A stretch of DNA of 64,000 bases from Chromatiaceae bacterium (GCA_027078745.1 JALWWO010000019.1:219972-283971); one strand, 5' to 3'; positions 44,436-53,721 are shown, numbered from the stretch's first letter. Program-made: numbers and translations. The notes: generated by a model from the sequence alone, not told the origin.

Positions 44436-45861
44436 GTTTCTCCCGCAACAGGGCGTTCACCTGCTGGGGGTTAGCTTTGCCTCGGCTCGCCTTCATCACC
44501 TGGCCCACGAGGAAACCCAGCACCTTTTCTTTGCCCGCTCGGTACTGGGCCACTTGGGCGGGATGCTGGGCGATCACCGCATCGACCAACGCGCTGATGG
44601 CGTCGCGGTCCGTGATCTGCTTGAGTCCCTGGGCTTCGATGATAGCATCCGCCGTGGGCCCTTCTCCTCGCCAGAGGGCTTCGAACACCTGTTTGGCGAT
44701 CTTGTTAGAAATGGTCCCGTCTTCGATGCGCTGCAATAGACCCGCTAGCTGTTCCGCTGAGATCGGCGCCTGTTCCAGGTCCAGATCTGCCTTGTTCAGG
44801 GCGGCGGAAACTTCCCCCAGCAGCCAGTTGGCCGCCAGCTTAGGATTGTCACAGGCTTGGGCGACGGCTTCGAAATAGTCCGCCATGGCCAAGCTGCTGG
44901 TGAGCAGATTGGCATCATAATCGGAAAGCCCGTATTGATCGCGGAACCGCGCTGCCTTCACATCCGGCAGTTCCGGTAGATCTGCAGTGGCCCGAGCGAT
45001 CTGTTCTTCCTCCAAGACCAAGGGCAAAAGGTCGGGATCGGGGAAATAGCGGTAGTCGTTGGCCTCTTCCTTGGTGCGCATGGGGCGGGTCTGATCCCGA
45101 TCCACATCATAGAGGCGGGTTTCCTGAACGACCTGACCGCCCCGTTCCAGCACGTCGATTTGGCGATCCACTTCGAAGCGAAGGGCCCGTTCGAGGAACC
45201 GGAAGGAGTTGAGGTTTTTGATCTCGGTGCGGGTGCCGAAGGTTTCCGCACCTTGGGGGCGCACGGAAACATTGGCATCCATTCGGAAGGAACCTTCCTG
45301 CATGTTGCCGTCGCTGATGCCGATCCAGCGCACAATCTGATGGATCTTGCGGGCATAGGCCACCGCCTCTTCCGGGGAACGCAGATCCGGTTCGGAAACG
45401 ATCTCTAACAAGGGCGTGCCTGCCCGATTGAGATCGATGCCCGTGTAACCGTGAAAATCTTCGTGCAGGGATTTGCCCGCATCCTCTTCCAGATGGGCTC
45501 GGGTGATGCCAATCCGCTTTCGGGTACCATCCGCCAACAGAATGTGCACCTGTCCCTTGCCCACGATGGGCAGTTCGTACTGGCTGATCTGATAGCCCTT
45601 GGGCAGATCGGGATAGAAGTAATTCTTGCGGGCGAAGATGGAGCGAGGAGCGATCTCTGCCTGGATGGCGCGCCCGAAGCGGATGGCGCAGCGCACCGCC
45701 TGTTCGTTGAGCACGGGCAGCACCCCGGGCAATCCTAGATCCACCGCGCAAGCCTGGGTGTTCGGTGGGGCACCGAAGGCGGTGGAAGCGCCGGAAAAGA
45801 TCTTAGATTGGGTGGCGAGCTGGGCGTGGATCTCCAGTCCGATCACAATTTCCCACGGCAT
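44425..45861 (-). CDS. gatB: Asp-tRNA(Asn)/Glu-tRNA(Gln) amidotransferase subunit B
   Basis: This 478-aa subunit has the N-terminal kinase-like domain ([46 protein letters not shown]) and the C-terminal YqeY-like tRNA-binding tail ([20 protein letters not shown]). With GatA and GatC it amidates mischarged Asp-tRNA(Asn) or Glu-tRNA(Gln). gatC and gatA are not adjacent downstream, and upstream is a divergent gene, so they must lie elsewhere. AGGAGG precedes the start. Confidence 0.97.
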   Translation of the reverse strand: MPWEIVIGLEIHAQLATQSKIFSGASTAFGAPPNTQACAVDLGLPGVLPVLNEQAVRCAIRFGRAIQAEIAPRSIFARKNYFYPDLPKGYQISQYELPIVGKGQVHILLADGTRKRIGITRAHLEEDAGKSLHEDFHGYTGIDLNRAGTPLLEIVSEPDLRSPEEAVAYARKIHQIVRWIGISDGNMQEGSFRMDANVSVRPQGAETFGTRTEIKNLNSFRFLERALRFEVDRQIDVLERGGQVVQETRLYDVDRDQTRPMRTKEEANDYRYFPDPDLLPLVLEEEQIARATADLPELPDVKAARFRDQYGLSDYDANLLTSSLAMADYFEAVAQACDNPKLAANWLLGEVSAALNKADLDLEQAPISAEQLAGLLQRIEDGTISNKIAKQVFEALWRGEGPTADAIIEAQGLKQITDRDAISALVDAVIAQHPAQVAQYRAGKEKVLGFLVGQVMKASRGKANPQQVNALLREKLKA

Positions 45862-45960
45862 GGTTTCCTCCTCAAGCGATTCGACCCAGAGTCGATTGAA
45901 TCAAAAATTTTGCAAGTTTAGCATGGTGTTCTTTTCCATCTCCTCGATTCAGGAAATCCC

Positions 45961-48156
45961 ATGCGCTGGATGTTTGTGCTCTTTCTGCTGTTGGTCGGTC
46001 CTCTGGGATCGCGGGCGCAAGAAGCGTCCTATCCCCGCATCGGCTTGGTGCTCAGCGGCGGCGGCGCGCGGGGAGCTGCCCATGTGGGGGTGCTCAAGGT
46101 GCTGGAAGAAATGCGCATCCCCATCGCGGCCATCGCAGGCACTAGCATGGGAGCTTTGGTGGGGGGCGCCTACGCCAGCGGGGTGCCTGTGAAACGCTTG
46201 GAAAAGGTGCTGCAAGCGGCGGATTGGGACGATCTCTTCGTGGATGATCCCCCCCGCGCGAATTGGCCCATGCGTCGGAAGGATCCGGTGGGACAACCCG
46301 CTTGGGATTTCACCATCGGTATGCAGCAGGACTGGAATTTCTCTCTGCCCAGCGGGGTTCTCGTCGGCCAGAAGATCGAGCTTTTCCTCAGCGACCTCGT
46401 GGAAGGCGGCGAACTGAATACGGATTTCGACCGCTTGCCCATTCCCTTCCGGGCAGTGGCCACGGATCTGGAAGATGGTTCTCTGAAGGTCTTTTCTCGG
46501 GGTGCCCTGCCGGAGGTCATGCGGGCGAGCATGTCCGTGCCCGGCGTCTTCGCCCCCGTGGAGATCGACGATCACCTCTATGTAGATGGGGGGTTGGTCC
46601 GCAATCTGCCGGTGGATATCGCCCGCCGCATGGGGGTCGATCTCATCATCGCCATCAACCTGGGCAGTTCCTATCTGCCTCGGGAAAAGATCCAAAATGT
46701 GCTGGGCGTCATGGAGCAGATGATCGCCATTCTCACAGAACAGAATGTGCAACGTTCTCTCCAGCAACTGCGGCCTGGGGATATCCTCATCGAACCAGAA
46801 TTGGGGGATTTCAGCGCCTCGGATTTTAAGAACGCCGCCAAGGCTATCGCCATCGGGGAGGCCGCAGTCCGAGAAGCTGCCCCCCGTTTGGCCCATCTGA
46901 GCCTCAGCCCCGCCGCCTATGCCGCTTGGAAAGCCTCGCTTTCTAAATCGCCGACGGAAAATCTCCGCATTCAGCAGGCTCGGGTGAAGGGTTCCCAGCG
47001 GGTGAACCCGAAGATCTTCCAACCCCTGATCGCTCATCAGGCGGGAAAACCCTTAGACACCGAACAACTGCATCGAGATATTCAACGGCTCTATGGTCGG
47101 GGGGATTTTCAGCGCATCAACTACCGAATCGAGTCCTCGGGCAAACACGAAGGGACCCTCATCCTCGATGCCCAGGAAAAACCCTGGGGGCCTGGATATC
47201 TCAGCTTTGGACTCGGCTTTCACAGCGATTTCAGCGGGGACAACCGCTTCGGACTGCGCAGCACTTACCAGCGCACTTGGCTCAACCGCTTGGGAGGGGA
47301 ATGGCTCACGTCTGCCCAGCTCGGGAATGAACTGGACTTCTACACGGAGTTCTATCAACCCCTGAGTCTGGATCCTCCTTTCTTCGTCTCGCCCTATTTC
47401 CAGTTCTCAGACCGGACGTTGAGCGTCTTCGCTGGTCCCCAGCGAATCGCCCGCTACGATATCGCCCGCACGCGATTTGGGTTGGATGTCGGGAGCACGC
47501 TGTTCGATGAGCGGGCGGAGATCCGCTTGGGTCCCCTGTTCCAGAAGGTGAGCACGGACTTGGATACGGGGATGCCCTCCTTGGGCAATCGGAGCGATCA
47601 GCTGTCTGGATTCCGCGCCCATTTCCTCTGGGATACTCTGGATGATCGCTATATTCCTCGAGAGGGGATGCGCTTGGCAGCGGATTTCTTTTCTCCCCAG
47701 TCCGCCTTCGGCGCTGATGCGCACTACAACCGCTTGTTTCTCCATTGGATGGGGGCCAAGCGCCTTGGCAAGCACACGATCCTAGGTCGATTGCGATTGG
47801 GCAGCAGTTTCGGCGAATACATGCCCTATTACGATCAGTTTCCCCTGGGTGGATTCTTCAACCTGTCCGGCTATTCCCGGGATCAGTTCCGCGGCAATCG
47901 CATGGCGTTCGGGGCCTTGGTCTACTATCAAAAGATTGCCGATCTCACCCCCCCCCTAGGTCGAGGGATCTATGCCGGTGCTTCCCTGGAGCTGGGCACA
48001 CTTCGGGATACAGTGGATTTTTTGTCGGAAGGCAAGACTCGCTTCGGCAGCAGTCTCTTTCTGGGCGCGGATACCTGGCTCGGGCCAGTCTTCTTCGGCT
48101 TGGGTTTTGGCGAGTCGGGCGATGCCACCGCCTATTTCCAGCTGGGGAATCCCTAG
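45961..48156 (+). CDS. Patatin-like phospholipase with POTRA and outer-membrane barrel (PlpD-type)
   Basis: This 731-aa protein has a signal peptide (ending GSRA). The patatin domain (about 25-300) has the oxyanion loop SGGGARGAAHVG, the nucleophile elbow AGTSMGALVGG and the catalytic Asp in YVDGGLVRNLP. A POTRA-like segment (about 335-400) and a C-terminal BamA/TpsB-like barrel (about 410-731) follow. This is the type Vd autotransporter layout known from Pseudomonas PlpD, a phospholipase A1 class enzyme. Length and order match. It is transcribed divergently from gatB. Confidence 0.92.
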   Translation: MRWMFVLFLLLVGPLGSRAQEASYPRIGLVLSGGGARGAAHVGVLKVLEEMRIPIAAIAGTSMGALVGGAYASGVPVKRLEKVLQAADWDDLFVDDPPRANWPMRRKDPVGQPAWDFTIGMQQDWNFSLPSGVLVGQKIELFLSDLVEGGELNTDFDRLPIPFRAVATDLEDGSLKVFSRGALPEVMRASMSVPGVFAPVEIDDHLYVDGGLVRNLPVDIARRMGVDLIIAINLGSSYLPREKIQNVLGVMEQMIAILTEQNVQRSLQQLRPGDILIEPELGDFSASDFKNAAKAIAIGEAAVREAAPRLAHLSLSPAAYAAWKASLSKSPTENLRIQQARVKGSQRVNPKIFQPLIAHQAGKPLDTEQLHRDIQRLYGRGDFQRINYRIESSGKHEGTLILDAQEKPWGPGYLSFGLGFHSDFSGDNRFGLRSTYQRTWLNRLGGEWLTSAQLGNELDFYTEFYQPLSLDPPFFVSPYFQFSDRTLSVFAGPQRIARYDIARTRFGLDVGSTLFDERAEIRLGPLFQKVSTDLDTGMPSLGNRSDQLSGFRAHFLWDTLDDRYIPREGMRLAADFFSPQSAFGADAHYNRLFLHWMGAKRLGKHTILGRLRLGSSFGEYMPYYDQFPLGGFFNLSGYSRDQFRGNRMAFGALVYYQKIADLTPPLGRGIYAGASLELGTLRDTVDFLSEGKTRFGSSLFLGADTWLGPVFFGLGFGESGDATAYFQLGNP

Positions 48157-48159
48157 CCG

Positions 48160-48885
48160 ATGACAGTGCAAGCGATTCACTGCGCCCCCATCGGGTTCAT
48201 TCGGTCTTGCTATAAGGAGAAGTTCGGCATTCCTCGCCAGGCGGGGCTGGTCAATGCCGTCCCCGCGACTCTGGTGCTCTCACCGTCCTTCTCCCAAGAA
48301 ACGGTCGATGGGTTGGCAGATTTCAGCCATCTCTGGCTGCTCTTTCTCTTCCATGCCCATCTGGGCGCAGGATGGCAACCCAAGGTCCGACCGCCCCGCT
48401 TGGGGGGAAACCGGCGGGTGGGGGTCTTCGCCAGCCGCGCTCCCTTCCGACCCAATCCCATCGGCCTTTCTGCGGTGGAATTGCTGGGCATCGAGCGCCA
48501 GGGAAGTGCTATGGTACTCCGACTCGGCGGTGTGGATCTGCTAGACGGCACCCCCGTGCTGGACATCAAACCCTATATTCCTTATGCGGATGCCCATCCT
48601 CAGGCGCGGGCCGGGTTCGCGAGCACGGCGCCACGGGAACGACCGGTAACATTCAGCGAGGTGGCGGAACTCCAGGTGCGACGGCAGGATCCCGACGGGA
48701 AGCGGCAGCTCCGCAGGCTGATTCAGCAGGTGCTAGCCCAGGATCCCCGGCCCGCCTATCTGGATCGCCGGCCCGCGCGGGATCGGTTTGGGTTGCGGCT
48801 CTTCGATCTGGAAATCCGCTGGCAGGTGCGGGGGGAGGGCTTTCTCGTGGTCTCTGTGGAACCAATCGGTGAGTCGACGAGCTGA
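48160..48885 (+). CDS. trmO: tRNA (N6-threonylcarbamoyl-A37) methyltransferase TrmO
   Basis: This 241-aa TsaA-like enzyme begins [19 protein letters not shown] and contains [19 protein letters not shown] and [11 protein letters not shown], all typical of TrmO. It adds a methyl group to t6A37 of threonine tRNAs. It starts 3 bp after the patatin gene. Its last 130 bp are shared on the opposite strand with the end of rluB. Confidence 0.94.
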   Translation: MTVQAIHCAPIGFIRSCYKEKFGIPRQAGLVNAVPATLVLSPSFSQETVDGLADFSHLWLLFLFHAHLGAGWQPKVRPPRLGGNRRVGVFASRAPFRPNPIGLSAVELLGIERQGSAMVLRLGGVDLLDGTPVLDIKPYIPYADAHPQARAGFASTAPRERPVTFSEVAELQVRRQDPDGKRQLRRLIQQVLAQDPRPAYLDRRPARDRFGLRLFDLEIRWQVRGEGFLVVSVEPIGESTS

Positions 48886-49628
48886 TACAAGGCTTGCTGT
48901 TCCGCTTCCGTCAATTCCCGCCAGCGGCCCCGAGGGGTGCGGGCATCCAGTAGAATCGGCCCGTAGCGCACCCGCTTCAACCGGCTGACTCGCAGGCCCA
49001 CCGCTGCCCAGAGCCGCCGCACCTCCCGATTGCGTCCTTCGCAGAGCACCAGATGATACCAATGGTTCTGTCCTCGCCCGCCCGCATCCACGATTTCCTC
49101 AAAGCGGGCCGGGCCGTCTTCTAACTGGACTCCATGAGTCAGCTGGCGCAGATGGGCTTCGGAAACCAAGCCCTGCACCCGCACCGCATATTCCCGTTCG
49201 ATCTGTCGGCTCGGATGCATCAGCCGGTTGGCCAGTTCCCCATCATTCGTGAAGAGCAGCAAGCCCGAGGTATTGAGGTCTAATCGGCCGATGGCGATCC
49301 AACGCCCCCGCTTCAGCGGGGGCAGGCGGTCGAACACTGTCGGCCTGCCCTGGGGATCTCTTCGGCTCACCAACTCCCCTTCCGGCTTGTTGTAGAGGAG
49401 AACGCGCCTTTCTCTCCGGGGATCGGAGCGCCAGCGCAGGGGGTGGCCGTCCAGCTGAACGCGATCTTCCGGCCGCACCCGCTGACCCAGCTGGGCCGGC
49501 TGTCCGTTGACTCGTAGGCGACCCGATCGAATCCAGCCTTCGATTTCCCGACGGGAGCCCAGCCCCGCATCCGCCAGGGCTTTCTGCAGGCGCACCGCTT
49601 CGGTTGGAGCATTAGGCTTGGCGTTCAT
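48756..49628 (-). CDS. rluB: 23S rRNA pseudouridine synthase RluB-like
   Basis: This 290-aa RsuA/RluB-family enzyme has an N-terminal S4 domain ([20 protein letters not shown]) and a catalytic domain with the motif [19 protein letters not shown], where the Asp is catalytic. The basic C-terminal tail ([16 protein letters not shown]) resembles E. coli RluB tails and lies entirely antisense to trmO. RluB modifies U2605 of 23S rRNA. Its start overlaps the upstream START-like gene by 17 bp. Confidence 0.92.
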   Translation of the reverse strand: MNAKPNAPTEAVRLQKALADAGLGSRREIEGWIRSGRLRVNGQPAQLGQRVRPEDRVQLDGHPLRWRSDPRRERRVLLYNKPEGELVSRRDPQGRPTVFDRLPPLKRGRWIAIGRLDLNTSGLLLFTNDGELANRLMHPSRQIEREYAVRVQGLVSEAHLRQLTHGVQLEDGPARFEEIVDAGGRGQNHWYHLVLCEGRNREVRRLWAAVGLRVSRLKRVRYGPILLDARTPRGRWRELTEAEQQALYQLVDSPIGSTETTRKPSPRTCQRISRSKSRNPNRSRAGRRSR

Positions 49629-50211
49629 GGACGAAAATAGCGAACACCAAGAGGAAGATCAGGAACTCCGCCAGCGCGATCCAGAGAATCCAGCGGGTGA
49701 TTCGACGGGCCAGTGGCTTCATGGGCAGCCAGACCCGCCGCATAAACCAGCGCCAGGGGGGAAACCAGTGCCAGCGATGCCAGGCCCGAAAGAATGCGTA
49801 GAGATCCCGCCCCCACTGGGGCAAACTGCGGTCCACTTCCTCCAGGCGGGCTTTCCGTTCCGTCTCCGGAATGCCGGAGTAATCATCGGTGATGCGAAGC
49901 AGACTACCCCCCGCAGCTCTGGGTTCGATCCGAAATTCCGTGCGCTGTTTGAGCAATCCCGCATAGTGCACCACCAACCCATCCGATTTGGGGAAAAACC
50001 GCAACTGCGTGTCCCAGCATTGCCCATTGCTCAGATTGCGGGCCTGCAGCCGCACTTGATCCGAAGACAAATGTTCCCAGGCTTGAATCTCCAACAAGGA
50101 ATTGATGCGATAGAGGGTTTCGGGGTCTGCTAAGAAGGGAGCGAGGGCTTGAGGGGATAGGGGGGTTTCGAGGGCCACCCAGGCGACATCCCGATCCGAT
50201 GGCTCACTCAT
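49612..50211 (-). CDS. SRPBCC/START-like protein with C-terminal membrane helix
   Basis: This 199-aa protein has a hydrophilic N-terminal domain with a pattern fitting the SRPBCC fold ([20 protein letters not shown] and [13 protein letters not shown]). An aromatic, basic region follows ([15 protein letters not shown]), then one C-terminal membrane helix (about 174-195). It may bind a hydrophobic ligand at the inner membrane. I cannot name a function. It overlaps usp by 4 bp and rluB by 17 bp. Confidence 0.6.
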   Translation of the reverse strand: MSEPSDRDVAWVALETPLSPQALAPFLADPETLYRINSLLEIQAWEHLSSDQVRLQARNLSNGQCWDTQLRFFPKSDGLVVHYAGLLKQRTEFRIEPRAAGGSLLRITDDYSGIPETERKARLEEVDRSLPQWGRDLYAFFRAWHRWHWFPPWRWFMRRVWLPMKPLARRITRWILWIALAEFLIFLLVFAIFVHERQA

Positions 50212-50669
50212 GATGCGGGATGCGGCACGATGAGCAGGGGAACGGTTAATCGGGGGATCAGGTCGTTCAGGACCATGCGAGCGCGCAGACCAGGAACGCC
50301 CTTGGGTCGAGGCGCACCCATCACCACCAGATCAAAGGGTTCTCGACGGCTGGCAGCCAGCAGGCAATCTGCAGGCTTGCCCAGCTTGATTTCAGACCGG
50401 AAGCGCAGGTTTCGCGCTTCCGCCCGCGCTTTCAAACTCTCAACCACCTGGGCGGCCTCCTCGCTGAGCTGGTTTTCCAAATAGCGACCATAGCGATCCC
50501 GCGTAACTCCGTTGTTGAGCCAATCGTCTCCCATCATGCTCTTCCAGAAGTCCGGCACCACAAAGAGATGATAGAGCAGCCCATCGGCTTCACAGAGGTG
50601 CAAAGCCTGGTCTTCCGCCGCCTGGGCGCCCGGGGTGCCGTGGCTGGCACAGAGGATTCGTCGATACAT
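50208..50669 (-). CDS. Universal stress protein (UspA family)
   Basis: This 153-aa single-domain Usp protein begins RRILCASHGTPGAQAAEDQA and ends with the region DLVVMGAPRPKG...LNDLIPRLTVPLLIVPHP, the usual position of the nucleotide-binding loop. The classic ATP loop G-x2-G-x9-G-S/T is not clean (GAPRPKGVPGLRARMVL), so nucleotide binding is uncertain. It is the third gene after the exporter and the 53-aa protein. A perfect hairpin covers its upstream region. Confidence 0.85.
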   Translation of the reverse strand: MYRRILCASHGTPGAQAAEDQALHLCEADGLLYHLFVVPDFWKSMMGDDWLNNGVTRDRYGRYLENQLSEEAAQVVESLKARAEARNLRFRSEIKLGKPADCLLAASRREPFDLVVMGAPRPKGVPGLRARMVLNDLIPRLTVPLLIVPHPAS

Positions 50670-50677
50670 GGGGAAGA

Positions 50678-50700
50678 CCTCGGCGCAGGTTGCGCCGAGG
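50678..50700 (-). promoter_or_regulatory. Perfect hairpin covering the usp ribosome-binding site
   Basis: CCTCGGCGCA and TGCGCCGAGG form a 10-bp perfect stem with a 3-nt loop. On the minus strand the right arm ends in CGAGG only 8 nt before the usp ATG, so the stem hides the likely Shine-Dalgarno sequence. There is no T-run, so it is not a normal terminator. Confidence 0.6.
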
Positions 50701-50708
50701 GGACAGGG

Positions 50709-50870
50709 TCAAACGAAGAAGTACACGCCTAGGGCGATGAGCATGGCCAGCAACAAGGCGACGAAGTCTTCCTGTCGGTCGCTGGCGAAGATGGAGAGGG
50801 CGGAACCCCGATGGAACTTTGCGCCAGCCTCCTCCTGGAGATCGATGTCCTGGCTCTTTTTGTCAGTCAT
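50709..50870 (-). CDS. 53-aa single-span membrane microprotein
   Basis: This short frame encodes 53 residues, from ATG 50870 to TGA 50709-50711. It is supported by AGGAGG at the end of the exporter gene. The N-terminal half is polar and charged (MTDKKSQDIDLQEEAGAK). The C-terminal half is one hydrophobic helix (FVALLLAMLIALGVYFFV). It starts 12 nt after the exporter stop and precedes usp, so it is probably co-transcribed. It may be a small accessory subunit of the exporter, by analogy with other transporter microproteins. No family is recognised. Confidence 0.8.
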   Translation of the reverse strand: MTDKKSQDIDLQEEAGAKFHRGSALSIFASDRQEDFVALLLAMLIALGVYFFV

Positions 50871-50882
50871 GGCAGCTACCTC

Positions 50883-52439
50883 CTAGATGGTTTCATGGAC
50901 GAACAGCAAGATCACGATCAGGGACAAGACCGCCTTTGCAGTGCCCACCACACCGCCGATGATCAGGGGCTGTCCCCCCGCCTGCTTGATGGAAGCCATG
51001 GTGATCTGCATCCCCAAACCTGTGAGTCCGAAAGCGAACAACAGAGTGATCCACTGGCGGAATTTCTTGATCTTCTTCGCCGTGTGGCGCACTGCCTTAT
51101 GAGCTTTCTTGAGGAGCTGATTTGCCTCTTTGGAAAGGATCTTAGCATTGACCAAGCCCCGCAAAGTGGCATCGTCATCAATGCTCATGACTTTCCGGTT
51201 TTCGATCAACCGTTGTAGGGCCTCCCGCCGGTCCTGGCGCTGTACCTTGTGGAACTCGGATTGCAATCGGTTCACTTCTTCAGCGGTCAGCAGCTTGCTT
51301 TCGGGGATGTTGTTGTCGAAGTATTTGCCCTTGTAATGATTGGCAGGCGCAAAGATGCCGGTAGAAGAAAGGGCGAACATGAGGATGAAGCCAATGACGA
51401 ACATGGGGAACTTTTCAAAGACCACCGTACCCACATTCACGGCTTCCGCTCCTTCTTCCCGACGTACATACCAGACCGCCAGCCACAGGACGATGATGGG
51501 CAGGAAAAGCACTCGCGTGATGTTGAAGATCTCCGCAACCTTCAAGGTCTCGATGCCATCGGGCTGATAGGCGAGGGCAGCGCCGGCTACCTGGGCGGAA
51601 TTAAGGATGCCCGTACCGGCCCAAGCGCCGAACTGCACATAGCCGAGTTCCAAGATCTGACCGATCACCGGGAACAGGAACATGCAGCCTACCCCCCAGA
51701 GCAGGATGGTGCCGATGGTGTAGGCGATTTCCACGGATTTCGCTTGTACCACAGGTGCAGCGGCCACGGTGGCGGAGACTCCGCACACCCCCATGCCGGC
51801 GGACAACACACCGCCCATCGAGTTAGGCACATTCCGGCGGCGCGCCATCCAAAGCACCAAGCCCACGGAACCGAGGACGAAAAAGCCGATGAGCACCACC
51901 GATAAGCGACCCAGCTGAGAGAGTTCCGCCAGGCTGTAGAGGGTACCTAGGAGAATGACCCCGGTTTTCAAACCCAGACGGGAGAGGCGGATGCCGTTCT
52001 CCGCCCAGTCGGGAATCTTAAACACATTGACGGTGATGATGCCGGCGAGGATGCCCAACACCACATAGTTGAGCCCCAATACCTGATGGAGATACTTCGC
52101 TCCCATCACCGGCCCCATGCTCTTGCTCAGGACCGCCACGAAGGGAGCCAAGTACCAGCGGACCACCAAAGCGATGATGAGGATGAACAGGGCACCCGCC
52201 ACAGTGGAAAGGTAATAGTCCAGATGGCCTTCCCGATGAGTGCCGAACAGGTGCCACAGCCCCACTGCGATGCCGATGACACCTGCGGTGAGGGAAATGC
52301 CGATCATCTCCCCCACATATTTTTTCAGATGTAAGTACTGGATGAGTCCGTCCTGCATCCCAAACTGGGTGGTCAAGCCGATGACGAGGAACAAGATCCC
52401 GATCACCAGCAGGGCAGGGCTTTTCTTGGTATAGACCAT
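50883..52439 (-). CDS. YeiH-family putative sulfate exporter, long form
   Basis: This 518-aa protein has about 11-12 membrane segments and the YeiH/PF03601-type motifs SAGMGVCGVSATVAAAPVV and GTGILNSAQVAGAALAY. The family is annotated as putative sulfate exporters, with limited experimental support. The protein is longer than the usual 330-350 aa because of an extra N-terminal region and a charged soluble insert (about 365-460, HKVQRQDRREALQRLIENRK) before the last two helices. In a cell making sulfate from APS, sulfate export is a sensible role. It lies 19 bp after the fnr-like gene. GGAGGAG precedes the ATG. Confidence 0.85.
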   Translation of the reverse strand: MVYTKKSPALLVIGILFLVIGLTTQFGMQDGLIQYLHLKKYVGEMIGISLTAGVIGIAVGLWHLFGTHREGHLDYYLSTVAGALFILIIALVVRWYLAPFVAVLSKSMGPVMGAKYLHQVLGLNYVVLGILAGIITVNVFKIPDWAENGIRLSRLGLKTGVILLGTLYSLAELSQLGRLSVVLIGFFVLGSVGLVLWMARRRNVPNSMGGVLSAGMGVCGVSATVAAAPVVQAKSVEIAYTIGTILLWGVGCMFLFPVIGQILELGYVQFGAWAGTGILNSAQVAGAALAYQPDGIETLKVAEIFNITRVLFLPIIVLWLAVWYVRREEGAEAVNVGTVVFEKFPMFVIGFILMFALSSTGIFAPANHYKGKYFDNNIPESKLLTAEEVNRLQSEFHKVQRQDRREALQRLIENRKVMSIDDDATLRGLVNAKILSKEANQLLKKAHKAVRHTAKKIKKFRQWITLLFAFGLTGLGMQITMASIKQAGGQPLIIGGVVGTAKAVLSLIVILLFVHETI

Positions 52440-52458
52440 GATAGCTCCTCCTCTCTCT

Positions 52459-53226
52459 TCAAGGCTGTGCCGGTTTAGAACCCGGGTGATGGTCCATCAT
52501 CGCTTTGGCGACGATAGATTCCAGCGCGGTTAAATCACGCAACTGAATGTGCTTTCGCTCTACTTCTAGAAACCCTTCTTCATGAAATCGGGAGAAGACA
52601 CGGCTGACCGTCTCCACCGCTAAGCCCAGATAGCTCGCGATCTCATGGCGCGACATGCTGAGATAGAAATCCGTGGCGCTGAGCCCTCGTTGCCGCAGCC
52701 GCCGGGACAGACTTACGAGGAAACCCGCTAACCGTTCCTCCGCACTCTTCTTACCGAGGAGCAAGAGCATCTCCGCATCTTGCCCGATCTCCTTGCTGAG
52801 CAATCGATAGAGCTGATGTTGCAACGAGGGTATGCGATTGCTTAAAGATTCCAGCTGGGCAAAGGGAATTTCACAGATCGCGGAAGTTTCCAGCACTGTG
52901 GCGGAGCAAGCGTGGACCCCTTTTTCGATGGCATCCAGCCCGATGAGCTCGCCAGGTAAGTGAAAACCCAGCACCTGCTCCCCCCCTTCCGGACCGGTCG
53001 CATAGGTCTTGATGGAACCGGTTTTAACCACGAACAGGGAACGGAAAGGATCTCCTTGGCAGAACAGAGAGTCACCCCGATGCAGGGGTTTGCTGCGTTT
53101 GACGATGCCGTCAAGCTGTTCCACATCCTCGGGGGTCAAACCTCTAGGCAAACAGAGCGCTGCCAAGGTGCAGTTCTTACAGGCAACCCGGATAGTATCG
53201 AAGGAGATGACCTTGCGTGCTCTCAA
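52459..53226 (-). CDS. fnr: FNR-type oxygen-responsive Crp-family regulator
   Basis: This 255-aa regulator has the four cluster ligands expected of FNR: Cys16, Cys19 and Cys25 (ACKNCTLAALC) and Cys119 (SAICEIPF). The sensory beta-roll contains LFCQGDPFRSLFVVKTGSIK. The helix-turn-helix region ISMSRHEIASYLGLAVETVSR-like has Glu-x2-Ser-Arg, the residues that read TTGAT half-sites (visible as ETVSR). The start is TTG 53226, with GGAG 9 nt upstream. A perfect FNR palindrome lies 47 bp upstream, so autoregulation is likely. It heads the exporter operon. Confidence 0.94.
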   Translation of the reverse strand: MRARKVISFDTIRVACKNCTLAALCLPRGLTPEDVEQLDGIVKRSKPLHRGDSLFCQGDPFRSLFVVKTGSIKTYATGPEGGEQVLGFHLPGELIGLDAIEKGVHACSATVLETSAICEIPFAQLESLSNRIPSLQHQLYRLLSKEIGQDAEMLLLLGKKSAEERLAGFLVSLSRRLRQRGLSATDFYLSMSRHEIASYLGLAVETVSRVFSRFHEEGFLEVERKHIQLRDLTALESIVAKAMMDHHPGSKPAQP

Positions 53227-53268
53227 TGCCCGAGGCTCCAGGGAAAATCAGGTACTCATTTTGCGCTT

Positions 53269-53290
53269 TCCCTTGATCCCGATCAAGGGA
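53269..53290 (-). promoter_or_regulatory. Perfect FNR-binding palindrome upstream of fnr
   Basis: TTGATCCCGATCAA (53273-53286) is an exact TTGAT-N4-ATCAA site. The symmetry extends to a 22-bp palindrome, TCCCTTGATC-CC-GATCAAGGGA. It lies between the terminator of the globule-protein gene and the fnr start. Confidence 0.85.
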
Positions 53291-53305
53291 TTGGAATAGG
53301 CCCAT

Positions 53306-53330
53306 AAAAAAACCGCGCCGAAGCGCGGTT
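53306..53330 (-). terminator. Rho-independent terminator of the second globule-protein gene
   Basis: On the minus strand AACCGCGC pairs with GCGCGGTT around a TTCG tetraloop and runs into seven T. It is 25 bp after the stop of the small secreted protein gene, separating it from fnr. Confidence 0.93.
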
Positions 53331-53355
53331 CGTGGTGAGCAAGTACTCTAGCCTT

Positions 53356-53721
53356 TTACTTGGTTTCAGCGGCGGGCGCTGCGGGCACGGCAGGTGCTGC
53401 ATAGGGCACTGCGGGCACGCCGTACCAGCCGGGATAACCCCAGGGACCACCCCACCAATAGGGCCCGTAGCCGTACCAATCCCGATAGCGGTTATAGCCG
53501 CGACCCCAACCACGACCGCCGCCGGACATATTCAGGTTGAAATCGCCCCAGCCATCGCCGAAAAAGTCGTCCCACCAATCGTTGCCGCCCCAGCCATAAC
53601 CCGGCCAGCCCCCCCAGGGACCCCCCCAGGGACCACCCCACCAGGCTTGAGCAGAAGTCATGGAAAAGGAAGCCGCCGCCGCGATGCCGACGACTCCCAG
53701 AATCTTGGTAACCTTACGCAT
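53356..53721 (-). CDS. Sulfur globule protein-like secreted Gly/Trp/Tyr-rich protein
   Basis: This 121-aa protein has a signal peptide (ending TSAQA). The mature part begins [18 protein letters not shown], then [20 protein letters not shown], a Tyr/Arg-rich stretch and a Pro/Ala tail. The GDFNxNMSG...GRGYxR region is what I recall from the sulfur globule protein family of purple sulfur bacteria. Such proteins coat periplasmic sulfur globules. Three start codons lie in a row (GTG 53727, ATG 53724, ATG 53721); AAAGGAG is best spaced for 53721. It is monocistronic, with its own strong terminator. Confidence 0.85.
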   Translation of the reverse strand: MRKVTKILGVVGIAAAASFSMTSAQAWWGGPWGGPWGGWPGYGWGGNDWWDDFFGDGWGDFNLNMSGGGRGWGRGYNRYRDWYGYGPYWWGGPWGYPGWYGVPAVPYAAPAVPAAPAAETK

